A DNA stretch of 18,145 nt from contig JACMIM010000270.1 in the NCBI GenBank assembly GCA_014381165.1, positions 1 to 18,145 on the forward strand. The letters are read 5' to 3'. The DNA is from Roseiflexaceae bacterium (GTDB lineage: Bacteria; Chloroflexota; Chloroflexia; Chloroflexales; Roseiflexaceae). Below the pieces are notes generated by a model that searched no databases, was not told where the DNA came from, and saw nothing but the letters and a program-made list of their open reading frames with translations. Both the position numbers and the translations under genes were made by a program. Every line of letters begins with the position of its first letter. The stretch's first letter is position 1. This document shows positions 6,921 through 15,255 of the stretch, piece by piece.

Positions 6921-8294
6921 TTGGCTAAAACACGCACAATATTTGTCTGCCAGCAGTGCAGCTCGCAGCAGACGCGCTGGATGGGCAAATGCCCTGATTG
7001 CGGTACTTGGGATAGCCTGGTCGAGCAGGTCGAGCGCAAGGAGAGCAGTGGCAAGGCGCGGATGCCTAACGCACTCGACGCAATCACGCAGCCAATGCGC
7101 CTGCGCGAGGTGCCGACTGGCGGCTTCGAGCGGTTGCCTGTGCTTGGCGAGGAGTTCACGCGGGTACTGGGCGGCGGGCTTGTGCCGGGCAGCTTAGTAT
7201 TAGTCGGTGGAGATCCTGGTATTGGCAAAAGCTCACTCTTAAGCCAGGTTGCCGCACACTTCTCCGATGAAGTCGGGCCTGCAATGTATGTGTCGGCAGA
7301 GGAATCGATCCAACAGATCAAGCTGCGCATGCAGCGCATGGGACTCGACCCCGAGCACATGATTGTCTATGGCGAGACCAGCCTCGACGCAATTCTTGAG
7401 CAGATCAGCACGCTACGGCCACGCATGGTGGTGGTCGACTCGATTCAAACAGTGTATCTGGAGGACATATCTTCAGCGGCGGGCAGTGTTAGCCAGGTGC
7501 GCGAGGGTGCGCTGCGGCTGCTGCGGCTAGCCAAGCAGACCGGCATCCCCATGTTCCTGGTCGGCCACGTCACCAAGGAAGGCGCGATCGCTGGGCCGCG
7601 CGTGCTAGAGCATATTGTCGATGCTGTGCTCTATTTGGAGGGCGAGCGCTTTCATCAGTACCGGCTGCTGCGCGGCGTCAAAAACCGCTTCGGCTCGACC
7701 AACGAGGTTGGCGTGTTCGAAATGACGCAGCTGGGCATGATCGAAGTAACGAATCCTTCGCAGGTATTCCTGGCTGAACGCAGCATTGGCACGCCCGGAT
7801 CGGCCGTGGCGGTCACACTGGAGGGCACGCGCCCGCTGCTGGTCGAAGTGCAGGCGCTTACCTCGACCACGGCCAGCGCGCAGCCGCGCCGCACCGCTAA
7901 CGGCTTCGACATGAACCGCATGCTGATGCTGAATGCAGTGCTTTCCAAGCGGGTTGGGCTGCCGCTGTTCAACCAAGATGTGTATGTCAACATCGTCGGC
8001 GGGCTACGCATCAGCGAGCCAGCGGCCGATCTCGCGGTGGCAGCGGCGATCGCATCATCCTTTAAGAATAAAAAAGTCGCGCACGATTTGGCACTGCTGG
8101 GCGAGGTCGGCCTTTCGGGCGAGCTGCGCAGCGTGAGCCAGACCGATCGCCGGCTGGCTGAGGCGGCCAAGCTCGGCTTCAAGCGCGCGATTGTGCCGCA
8201 GGGCGCTGGTATTGCGCAGGTCGATGGGCTGCAGGTCGTGGAGGTTCGGTCGGTGGTCGAGGCCATTGATCAGGCATTGGCCGGTGAGCGATGA
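6921..8294 (+). CDS. radA: DNA repair protein RadA (Sms)
   Basis: RadA is a RecA-like, DnaB-type helicase that promotes branch migration during recombinational repair. With the TTG start at 6921 the protein has 457 residues and begins AKTRTIFVCQQC, as family members do. It shows a four-Cys zinc finger (Cys10, 13, 24, 27), Walker A GDPGIGKSS (97-105), Walker B VVVDSIQ (170-176), the RadA-specific KNRFG motif (254-258) and a C-terminal Lon-protease-like domain (about 280-450). A GTG at 6879 in the same frame would add 14 residues. I prefer 6921 by family resemblance, although its ribosome binding site (GAGACGA) is weak. The stop codon overlaps the ATG of the next gene by four bases, so the pair is translationally coupled. 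Confidence 0.95.
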   Translation: MAKTRTIFVCQQCSSQQTRWMGKCPDCGTWDSLVEQVERKESSGKARMPNALDAITQPMRLREVPTGGFERLPVLGEEFTRVLGGGLVPGSLVLVGGDPGIGKSSLLSQVAAHFSDEVGPAMYVSAEESIQQIKLRMQRMGLDPEHMIVYGETSLDAILEQISTLRPRMVVVDSIQTVYLEDISSAAGSVSQVREGALRLLRLAKQTGIPMFLVGHVTKEGAIAGPRVLEHIVDAVLYLEGERFHQYRLLRGVKNRFGSTNEVGVFEMTQLGMIEVTNPSQVFLAERSIGTPGSAVAVTLEGTRPLLVEVQALTSTTASAQPRRTANGFDMNRMLMLNAVLSKRVGLPLFNQDVYVNIVGGLRISEPAADLAVAAAIASSFKNKKVAHDLALLGEVGLSGELRSVSQTDRRLAEAAKLGFKRAIVPQGAGIAQVDGLQVVEVRSVVEAIDQALAGER

Positions 8295-9370
8295 AGGTTT
8301 CCTTTAACTTTTTGGTGCGGATTATTGGAATGATCGTGCTGGCCTGGGTGGGGCAGCAGGTTGGCATCGCACTTTCTGATCAGCCGCCCAGTACAACCCA
8401 GGAGCTGGCCATTCAGCTCCTGACGCTAGCCGGCGCGGGCCTCGGCTTGCTGACCACTCATCACTGGACGATCACACCAATCCAGCGCTCCTACGCCTAT
8501 GCCCGTAGTATTTCAATCGAAGATCTGGTAGCGTTGAGCATGGGCGCGCTGCTTGGACTTTTCTTCGCACTATTGCTGGCGATCCCACTGGGATACCTAC
8601 CATCGCCACTAGGCCAATTCCTACCGTTGAGCGCCGCACTACTGCTTGGCTATGGCGGTGCGCAACTCATGCTTGGGCGGCGCAAGGAACTGGTCGAGGT
8701 ACTGCGCAGCTCGCGTGCGCCATCGTTTGTCGTGCCACCACAGCTGCTTGATGCTCTGGGCCAGCAGCGCCGCTATCTGCTCGACACTTCGGCTATTATT
8801 GACGGTCGGATCGCGCAGGTGGGTGAAAGCGGTTTTCTGGACGGTAAACTGATCGTGCCGCGCTTTGTGCTGAACGAGCTGCAGCTGCTGGCGGATTCAT
8901 CGGATGAACTGCGGCGCAACAAAGGGCGGCGTGGCCTGGACATTCTGAACGACATGCAAAAGGCCGGCGACATCCCGGTCGAGATTATTGACAGCGAGCT
9001 GAACAGCGGCGAGCCGGTGGATGACCGGCTGATCGCGCTGGCCAATCAGCAGCGCTGCCCGCTGATCACCAATGATTTCAACCTTGGCCGCGTTGCTAAA
9101 CTTCAGGGCGTCCAGGTACTCAATCTCAATCAGCTTGCCGACGCCGTGCGCGCGCCTGTCATTCCAGGCCAGGACATCCAGGTCACCATCCGCGATACTG
9201 GCCGCGAGCGCGAACAAGGCATCTCGTTTCTCGCCGACGGCACCATGGTAGTGGTCGAAGACGCCCGCAAGTTGGTGGGCCGCGAGGTCTCGGCCACCGT
9301 CACGCGCATCCACCAAACTCAAACTGGGCGGATTATTTTTGCCCACATGGCCGGGAATGGAAAGCGCTAG
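8291..9370 (+). CDS. YacL-like membrane protein with PIN and TRAM domains
   Basis: The 359-residue product has about three to four hydrophobic segments in the first 130 residues (about 8-28, 40-55, 78-100, 108-128). A PIN nuclease-fold domain follows (about 161-275), with acidic residues Asp165, Glu196, Asp244/245 and Asp262 in the expected places, starting at YLLDTSAIIDGRI. A TRAM domain, a predicted nucleic-acid-binding beta barrel, occupies about 294-352. This is the architecture of Bacillus YacL, also encoded near clpC and radA. PIN domains are usually RNases, but the substrate of this family is not established. The start codon overlaps the radA stop codon (ATGA). Confidence 0.9.
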   Translation: MKVSFNFLVRIIGMIVLAWVGQQVGIALSDQPPSTTQELAIQLLTLAGAGLGLLTTHHWTITPIQRSYAYARSISIEDLVALSMGALLGLFFALLLAIPLGYLPSPLGQFLPLSAALLLGYGGAQLMLGRRKELVEVLRSSRAPSFVVPPQLLDALGQQRRYLLDTSAIIDGRIAQVGESGFLDGKLIVPRFVLNELQLLADSSDELRRNKGRRGLDILNDMQKAGDIPVEIIDSELNSGEPVDDRLIALANQQRCPLITNDFNLGRVAKLQGVQVLNLNQLADAVRAPVIPGQDIQVTIRDTGREREQGISFLADGTMVVVEDARKLVGREVSATVTRIHQTQTGRIIFAHMAGNGKR

Positions 9371-9431
9371 GGCACGGTTGAGCTACAGCACGCTGTATTC
9401 CAGCCGTGTGATTCAGCGCTGGGGGTGTTGC

Positions 9432-9878
9432 ATGCGCATGTTAATCCAGCGCGTTTCCCAGGCCTCGGTGACGGTCGCGGGCGCTATGGTCGGCCAGATC
9501 AGCCAGGGCTTGCTGGTGCTAGTCGGCGTGGGCCACGCCGATAGCGCGCTGGAGGCGCAACTGCTGGCCCAGAAGACGGCGCAACTGCGCGTCTTCAACG
9601 ACGCCGATGGTCGCTTTAACCTATCACTCCTCGATACTGGCGGCCAGGCGCTGGTGGTCTCGCAATTCACGCTGTTCGCCGACACGCGGCGCGGGCGCAG
9701 GCCCGGCTTTGCGGCGGCTGCACGCCCTGAAATAGCAGCACCACTGGTCGAGGCCTACGCAGCCGCGCTACGCGACCTAGGCGTCCATGTTGAGACTGGT
9801 CGATTTGGGACGCATATGGAGGTGGCGCTGGTGAACGACGGCCCAGTGACAATTTGGCTCGATAGCAAAGGAACGTAA
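9432..9878 (+). CDS. dtd: D-aminoacyl-tRNA deacylase
   Basis: Dtd hydrolyses D-amino acids (and Gly mischarged on tRNA-Ala) from tRNA, protecting translation. The 148-residue product is of normal length. It starts MRMLIQRVSQASVTV as the family does, and carries the two signature motifs SQFTLFAD (77-84) and NDGPVT (135-140), the latter with the cross-subunit Gly-Pro pair that enforces chiral selection. The ATG at 9432 follows a GGGGGTG run at a suitable distance. An upstream ATG in frame at 9339 would overlap the previous gene and add 31 unrelated residues. The 61-base gap after the PIN/TRAM gene and the common direction suggest one transcript with radA. Confidence 0.95.
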   Translation: MRMLIQRVSQASVTVAGAMVGQISQGLLVLVGVGHADSALEAQLLAQKTAQLRVFNDADGRFNLSLLDTGGQALVVSQFTLFADTRRGRRPGFAAAARPEIAAPLVEAYAAALRDLGVHVETGRFGTHMEVALVNDGPVTIWLDSKGT

Positions 9879-9890
9879 GCCAAGCCAACC

Positions 9891-10124
9891 ATGCAGCAAC
9901 CATCGGTTACGCATCTAGCGGCAGCACTTCGGCGTCGGCGGCTTGACGGGGCGGCCAGGCTTGCCCTGGAAGTGATTGTGCCAATTGCATTCATTGCCTG
10001 CCAGGCGGCGCTGTTTGCTCGCCCGCTCACGCCGCCTGGTCGATGGCGTGATTATGTCGACCTAATGACAACGGAAGCCAATTGGAATGCGCTACGATGC
10101 AGCATCGATCAGCAAGAGTGTTGA
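9891..10124 (+). CDS. Doubtful small ORF, 77 residues, one hydrophobic segment
   Basis: The frame encodes an Arg-rich N-terminus (residues 14-18), one hydrophobic stretch (about 25-43) and a polar tail. I recognise no family. The ATG lies 12 bases after the dtd stop codon but has no visible Shine-Dalgarno sequence. Its TGA stop is inside the -35 hexamer of the next promoter. It could be a small membrane protein at the end of the dtd transcript or simply an open frame in a spacer. Confidence 0.3.
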   Translation: MQQPSVTHLAAALRRRRLDGAARLALEVIVPIAFIACQAALFARPLTPPGRWRDYVDLMTTEANWNALRCSIDQQEC

Positions 10125-10149
10125 CAAACAATCTCTTTTGAATTACACT
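10121..10149 (+). promoter_or_regulatory. Promoter of the membrane-complex gene cluster
   Basis: A perfect TTGACA (10121-10126), a 17-base spacer and TACACT (10144-10149, four of six) give a predicted start near 10156, about 43 bases before the GTG at 10199. It marks the beginning of a transcription unit separate from radA-dtd. Confidence 0.65.
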
Positions 10150-10198
10150 CAAAGCCATTGATCGGCATGACGCTGTAAAGAATTCTGCGAGGTGCCGT

Positions 10199-10981
10199 GT
10201 GAACCCAACACTGCAATCACTCCTGCTGCCGGCTGCTTCTCTCTTTGCGATTTTGATCGTCGCACTGCTTTCTCTGCTTCATCACGCCCGCGCAACTGCA
10301 AACAAACGCCCGATCGCCCGCCGCGCATTGCCGGCGCTGGCACTCGTGCGGCAAGCACTTGAGCGCGGCGCAGAAACAGGCCGGGCTATTCATGTCTCGC
10401 CGGGAAGCGGAGCGATCGGTAGCCGGGCGAGTACAGCTGCAACAGTGGCCGGACTGTTGGCTGCCGAACGTGTGGCCACCGAAGCAGCCTTTAATGGCGC
10501 ACCAGTACTGGCAAGCAGTGGCGACGCAGTAGCGCATCTGGCGCAGCGCGGCTTTCTGCGCCAAGCTTATGTGCAGGCTGGCTTTGGCCAGGATTACAAC
10601 CCGACCAATGTGCAGCTGCTGGCCCAACAAGACCCAATGGCCTACGCGCTGGGCGTGACGACTATCTATGGCCGCCAGCAGCTTGAAGCTAGCCAGCTGA
10701 TTGGAAATTTTGGCGAAGAATTTTTGCTGGTCGGTGAGGTCGGCGCGCAAAGCGGCGTGCCACAACTCGCCGGTGCGACGGCGACCACGCCCCAACCGCT
10801 GATCTACCTCTCCTGTGATGGTGCGCTGATCGGCGAGGAAATTTTCGCCGCAGAGGCATATCTCTCGCGCGCAACTGCCCCACAGGCGCGGCTCCTGACG
10901 CAAGACGCACTGCGCACAGTTGTGATCATTGCGATTATTATTATCACGATTCTAGGATTTATTCCATCCAACTTGTTCTAG
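10199..10981 (+). CDS. DUF6754-like membrane protein
   Basis: The 260-residue product has a hydrophobic helix at each end (about 9-27 and 238-256) with a Gly/Ala-rich soluble domain between them. The features HVSPGSGAIG (65-74), GNFGEEFLLVGE (169-180) and IGEEIFAAEAYL (211-222) resemble a Chloroflexota family that I believe is annotated DUF6754. The name is from memory and unverified, and no function is known. The GTG start follows GAGGTG at short distance. The gene heads a rightward cluster of membrane proteins ending with a glutamate-mutase-L-like ATPase. The two-helix layout implies that both ends lie on the same side of the membrane. Confidence 0.7.
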   Translation: MNPTLQSLLLPAASLFAILIVALLSLLHHARATANKRPIARRALPALALVRQALERGAETGRAIHVSPGSGAIGSRASTAATVAGLLAAERVATEAAFNGAPVLASSGDAVAHLAQRGFLRQAYVQAGFGQDYNPTNVQLLAQQDPMAYALGVTTIYGRQQLEASQLIGNFGEEFLLVGEVGAQSGVPQLAGATATTPQPLIYLSCDGALIGEEIFAAEAYLSRATAPQARLLTQDALRTVVIIAIIIITILGFIPSNLF

Positions 10982-11004
10982 CGTGCATGCAGCAAGGTCG
11001 CCTT

Positions 11005-11682
11005 ATGTTGTCTATGTTCCGTGATCCAAAACGATTGCTCGCCACATTGATCGCAGGTGTCGCGGGGCTAATCGTGTTGATCGACTTCGCACTACCATTG
11101 CCACGCTTCAGCGAAGTTGCCACACTGCTAGTCAGCTGGGCGGCAACACTGACGGTCGTAGCGCTGGTGGTTGGGCTGATCAATGTGGTGACGGATCATG
11201 TTGGGCGAGTGGCCAAGCGCCAAGCTGACTGGGTTTACAGCCTGATTCTACTGCTTTCGATGCTAACAGTCATCTTTCTTGGCACATTGTTCCCCCTGCT
11301 GCGGCAAACAACCGGTGAGTACACGCTACCCGCCAGCCTGATCGAATATCCTATCAGGGTTGTCTTCAACTTTGTGTATCAGCCGCTGGCCGCCTCGTTC
11401 CTGGCGCTGCTGGCCTTCTTCAGCCTGAGCGCAGCGCTACGCGCAGTCCAACGGCGCACAGCCGATGCGCTGGTGATCGTCGGCGTAGCATTGGTCGTGC
11501 TGTTGATTGCAGCTGTGCCGCAACTTGGTGCGCTGCCGCTGGTTGGCGAAAGTTTGCGCTGGGTCAATGAGTATGTGGTGCTTGCGGGTGCGCGCGGCCT
11601 GCTGCTCGGCGGCGCGATTGGTGCGCTGGTGGCGGGTGTACGTGTGTTGCTTGGCTTCGACCAGCCCTTTCTTGACCGCTGA
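11005..11682 (+). CDS. Polytopic membrane protein, unknown function
   Basis: This 225-residue hydrophobic protein has about six predicted transmembrane segments (11-29, 38-62, 77-98, 127-147, 153-171, 190-215) and basic loops at 65-72 and 146-152. I recognise no family and see no catalytic motif, so a structural or assembly role is more likely than transport, though this is inference. The ATG at 11005 has AAGG seven bases upstream. An in-frame ATG at 10987, six codons earlier, has no such site. It starts 23 bases after the preceding stop codon and is therefore probably co-transcribed with the DUF6754-like gene. Confidence 0.7.
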   Translation: MLSMFRDPKRLLATLIAGVAGLIVLIDFALPLPRFSEVATLLVSWAATLTVVALVVGLINVVTDHVGRVAKRQADWVYSLILLLSMLTVIFLGTLFPLLRQTTGEYTLPASLIEYPIRVVFNFVYQPLAASFLALLAFFSLSAALRAVQRRTADALVIVGVALVVLLIAAVPQLGALPLVGESLRWVNEYVVLAGARGLLLGGAIGALVAGVRVLLGFDQPFLDR

Positions 11683-11687
11683 TTATT

Positions 11688-11738
11688 GATTGCAGATTAC
11701 AGATTGGACTGGCTCCTCTGCGATCTGCGATCTGCACT
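11688..11738 (+). repeat. GATTnnA heptad repeat forming a leader hairpin, copy 1
   Basis: The left arm (11688-11706) reads as 7-bp units GATTGCA GATTACA GATT. The right arm (about 11716-11738) contains CTGCGAT twice plus CTGC, the complement of GATCGCA-type units. The arms pair imperfectly, with G-T pairs and one mismatch. The hairpin lies between a stop codon (11680-11682) and the ribosome binding site of the next gene (11742-11746). GATTGCAGATTACA also occurs at 17361-17373 with flanking bases in a related hairpin. Confidence 0.6.
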
Positions 11739-11754
11739 ACCGAGGACAGTATAG

Positions 11755-14529
11755 GTGAGCCGCGACCCCTCTGACAAAAACACACATTTGCCACCCTGGC
11801 TTCGCGGCCAACCACTGCCGCCGCGCCCAGAGACTGCGCCAGCGGAGCCACAGCCCGACGAGGTTAGTGCGCCGCTGCCAGCTTGGCTGCAAGATTCTGC
11901 CACAGGTACGAGCACAGCTGCCACGCCTGACGAAACCCTGCCATCCTGGTTGCGCCAGACTGCCGAGCAGGATGGTGAAGCACTGCCAGATTGGCTGCGC
12001 GAGGCCCCACCGTCCGAGCTAACTCCAGCAAGCAGCCAATCCGACCAGCAGCGCGAACTTGATAACCTGTCGAGCGAACCGGCAGCTGGCGACGCAGAGG
12101 TGATGCCCGACTGGCTGCGCGGGATAACCGCCGATGTCGAAGACCAGCCTACTTTGGCGGCAACCCAAAACCAGGATGAAGTGCCTGACTGGCTGCTCGA
12201 AATGGCAGGCGAACAAAATGCTGCGCCGGTCATGCCGCTCGCCGCCGAACCGGTTGCCACGCCAGATTGGCTCCACCCTGCCCCTGCCGAGCCGGCTGGC
12301 GACACTGCCCCCCCAAGCAGCGGCCCGACACCTCAGGACGTCGAAGAACCTGCACCTGCCCCTGGCGATATCGCAAGCTGGCTCCAGGACATTTCGCCAG
12401 CGCAGGTGCAGGCTGCTATGCACGCCGAGAGCGAGCCAGCCGATGTGGCCCCCTTTAGCTTCGAGGAGGTTGGCGAGCCAGGCCGTACCAATCTGCCAGC
12501 AAGTGGGCCACCCGCCTGGCTTGGCAATGAGCAGGATACCAACACGAATTGGTTCGAAGCCCCGCCACCAGCACCAGCACCCATAACCCAGAGTGACAGC
12601 GACGATCGCGCACCAGGCTGGTTGCTCGACCCACAAACCGCTGACCAGGGGCTACGCGACGCTGCGCCAGCGTGGCTTTCCGAAGCTGGCAGCGCTCCAC
12701 CGGCACTAGCGACTGAACCGATTCCCGCTTGGCTCACCGAGGCCGATGTGCAGCCAACCAGCCAAGCTGATCCAGACCAGGCTGCGCAGACGCTAAATAA
12801 CGTTTCAGCAACCGACGAAGCTCCCGATTGGATGCGCGCCAATGCAACGCCGCGAATGTATGGCACAGATAATCCGATTGACGTGGGGGGTACCCAAGCC
12901 TGGCTCGCTCCAGCCGAGAACGAGCCAGAAGCGACGCGCGACACCGAAACCGAACAGCCACCGCCCTGGCTTGGTGCTGCCGAACCAGCAGCGGCAGCTC
13001 CAAGTGCGCCGGTGCCGGACACTAACACACCGGACTGGCTGCGTGAGACCGAAGCCCCCAGCTCAGCCACCGACGAAAGCCTGCCGACCTGGCTGCGTAG
13101 CGCGGCGGTCGATCAACCAGCCGAGCTAGCTTCAGCGCCACCAGTGCCTGCCGCTGATCCAGACTTACCGCCCTGGCTGCGCGACGAGCAAGGCACGCCG
13201 CTGCCCACTGCCGACAAGCCTGGCGAACAAGCGCTGCCGCCCTGGCTCAAAGGCAGCGGCACAACACAAACGAATGCTCAACCAGCAACGCCGCTGCCAC
13301 AAGAACCTGCGCTCGAATCGCCAACTACTGGCTGGTTCGATCAGGCGATCACGAGCGATACTACAGAGCAGGCGATCGAGACACCAGAAAACAAGAGTGA
13401 ATTTCTGGATGGCGCGGATCTACCAGCATGGCTGCGGCCAAAAGAGAAAAAACCGACTGCTAGCGACGCCGAGGGCCGCGCGCTCGATTGGCTGACCCGG
13501 CTTGGTTCGCCCGAGGACGAGGAGAGCATTCCGCTGGCGGCGACTGCCCGGCTTGTACGGCCGACAAGCCCAGGCCGTAGTGCCGAGCAGATGCAGGCGA
13601 TCGCGCTGCTTACGAGCCTAGCAGCAGACCCAGGTGCGCAGACAGCCAAGACAGTGGCTCCGGCAACACGCACCCGCCGCTTTGGCGTGGAACAGGTGCT
13701 GTATTTACTGCTGCTAGCCACCCTGCTGATCGGCATTGGCCTGCCCGCGCTGATCACGCCGCTTCAGGTGCCACCCAGCGTGCCGGTCGCCCAGCCGCTG
13801 TATACCAGCATCAGCGCGCTTGGCGAAGACGATGTCGTGCTGATTGGGTATGACTGGGACGCGCGCCGCGTGGCCGAGCTGCAACCGCTGGAAGACGCAG
13901 TAGTCGATCAACTGATCGAGCAAGGGGTTAAATTGGTGCTCGTGAGCACCGACCCACAAGGATCGCTGCTGCTGTACAACCTGCGTGAACGGCTCAACAC
14001 AGCTGGCTACGCGCCGAGTGGCACCGATTATATTATTCTTGGCTACCAACCAGGTGGCGAATTCGCGCTTCGGTCGATGGCTCAGAACTTTGGCCAGCTG
14101 CTCAACGCGGATTTCCAGGGCACAGACGTGCGCACAAGCGACCTCGCGCGCGGCATCTCCACCGGCACAAATCAGCCGCTGGATAGCCTCGACGATTTCT
14201 CGATGATCATGCTGCTCGCCGATGATCAGGTCGATGTTCAGGGTTGGATGGAGCAGGTGCAGCGCACGGTGCCAGCCCTGCCCTTCTCGATCCTGCTGAC
14301 TGCCGAGGCTGCGCCTGCCGCCGCGCCCTACCTGCGCACGAATAATGTGCTTGGCCTGAGCGGAACTGATGGCGCGCTAGCGTACCAGGCGCTGCGTGGC
14401 GACGACGCTGGTACCGTCGCCATTGCGTCCGGCCAACTGCGCCTGGGGTTGGCTGCCTTCGCCACGCTGCTGCTCGTGAGCGCGCTGATCACGGCCATTA
14501 CTGGCCAAGCGCGACGGAGGAATGCGTGA
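11755..14529 (+). CDS. Large membrane-anchored protein with 23 Trp-centred short motifs
   Basis: The first 585 or so residues are Pro/Ala/Glu/Asp/Gln-rich, probably disordered and acidic, and carry an array of motifs of the type [LAVTIM]-P-x-W-L-[RQL]. Trp lies at residues 15, 44, 65, 80, 120, 146, 172, 209, 255, 266, 289, 307, 326, 359, 383, 405, 428, 446, 474, 497, 527, 559 and 579. Twenty have Leu after Trp, two Phe and one Met. A helix at about 648-668, preceded by RTRR, a mixed domain (about 670-895) and a second helix (about 897-917), followed by Arg-rich GQARRRNA, suggest a cytoplasmic motif array and a domain outside the membrane. GTG at 11755 has GAGGA eight bases upstream. The stop overlaps the next start by four bases. 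I know no function. The motif array looks like a multivalent docking scaffold. Confidence 0.8.
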   Translation: MSRDPSDKNTHLPPWLRGQPLPPRPETAPAEPQPDEVSAPLPAWLQDSATGTSTAATPDETLPSWLRQTAEQDGEALPDWLREAPPSELTPASSQSDQQRELDNLSSEPAAGDAEVMPDWLRGITADVEDQPTLAATQNQDEVPDWLLEMAGEQNAAPVMPLAAEPVATPDWLHPAPAEPAGDTAPPSSGPTPQDVEEPAPAPGDIASWLQDISPAQVQAAMHAESEPADVAPFSFEEVGEPGRTNLPASGPPAWLGNEQDTNTNWFEAPPPAPAPITQSDSDDRAPGWLLDPQTADQGLRDAAPAWLSEAGSAPPALATEPIPAWLTEADVQPTSQADPDQAAQTLNNVSATDEAPDWMRANATPRMYGTDNPIDVGGTQAWLAPAENEPEATRDTETEQPPPWLGAAEPAAAAPSAPVPDTNTPDWLRETEAPSSATDESLPTWLRSAAVDQPAELASAPPVPAADPDLPPWLRDEQGTPLPTADKPGEQALPPWLKGSGTTQTNAQPATPLPQEPALESPTTGWFDQAITSDTTEQAIETPENKSEFLDGADLPAWLRPKEKKPTASDAEGRALDWLTRLGSPEDEESIPLAATARLVRPTSPGRSAEQMQAIALLTSLAADPGAQTAKTVAPATRTRRFGVEQVLYLLLLATLLIGIGLPALITPLQVPPSVPVAQPLYTSISALGEDDVVLIGYDWDARRVAELQPLEDAVVDQLIEQGVKLVLVSTDPQGSLLLYNLRERLNTAGYAPSGTDYIILGYQPGGEFALRSMAQNFGQLLNADFQGTDVRTSDLARGISTGTNQPLDSLDDFSMIMLLADDQVDVQGWMEQVQRTVPALPFSILLTAEAAPAAAPYLRTNNVLGLSGTDGALAYQALRGDDAGTVAIASGQLRLGLAAFATLLLVSALITAITGQARRRNA

Positions 14530-15152
14530 TCACACTCGCCTATGTCATCGCCGCGCTGCTGACCGTGACCGTGTTCAGCCGCATTTTTGGCGATAACCCG
14601 CTCTTTCGGGTGGCCCAGTATGTGTTTGTCGGCGTGTCGCTTGGCCTGGCATTTGTGGTGGCGTACCAAGAAGTGCTGCGCCCAGCCGTAGTTGCCGTGG
14701 TTGCCGATCCGCTTGGCAGTGCGGGATTACTCTACCTGGTGCCGCTGGCATTAGGCCTGCTGCTGCTGCCGCGCATCACGCGCCGCCAAGGCTTCTCGTG
14801 GTTGGCCAATATTCCGCTGGCGATCATCTTTGGCGTTGGCGCAGCGCTGGCGGCAGGCGGCGCGTTGGCTGGGACGCTGATTCCGCAAGTTGGCTTGGCA
14901 GCGCGTCCAGTTGGCGATCTCGCGCAGATTATCGGCGCAGTTGTACTGGCAGTGGCAACAATTGCGGTACTGTGCAGCTTCTACTTCACGGTGCAGGGCG
15001 ATAATAGGTTGGGGCGGCTGGTGCGGGGCAGCGCGACGATCGGCCACTGGGTGCTGATGCTGGCCTTTGGCTTCTTTTTTGCCGGTGCGGTGCAAACCTA
15101 CATGGCAGCGCTGACCGAGCGCCTACGTTTTCTGGTCGATCCTTTTCTCTAA
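14526..15152 (+). CDS. Polytopic membrane protein, unknown function
   Basis: This 208-residue, very hydrophobic protein has about six predicted helices (2-20, 30-48, 65-82, 95-118, 135-156, 172-192) and a short basic loop RITRR near residue 83. No family or catalytic motif is evident. The GTG start overlaps the stop codon of the Trp-motif gene (GTGA), so the two are translated in step and likely interact. Size and layout resemble the 225-residue membrane protein upstream, but I see no convincing sequence similarity between them by eye. Confidence 0.7.
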   Translation: MITLAYVIAALLTVTVFSRIFGDNPLFRVAQYVFVGVSLGLAFVVAYQEVLRPAVVAVVADPLGSAGLLYLVPLALGLLLLPRITRRQGFSWLANIPLAIIFGVGAALAAGGALAGTLIPQVGLAARPVGDLAQIIGAVVLAVATIAVLCSFYFTVQGDNRLGRLVRGSATIGHWVLMLAFGFFFAGAVQTYMAALTERLRFLVDPFL

Positions 15153-15255
15153 GCTCTGCTGGTAACGAACGGCCTGTGCGCCTACGACGGACTGCTTTGA
15201 GCGCATTCAGCCGCCGATACTTCTTTTCTTCAACGTTTGGATATGTGCTAAAGCT

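Noticed and set aside
9339..9431. N-terminal extension of Dtd by 31 residues
   Set aside because: It overlaps the PIN/TRAM gene and does not fit the family. The ATG at 9432 starts the conserved sequence.
12333..13070. 245-codon open frame on the minus strand opposite the Trp-motif gene
   Set aside because: The translation is low-complexity Ser/Gly/Ala, the expected mirror of Pro/Ala/Glu-rich coding sequence, and the plus-strand frame has a clear start site and motif structure.
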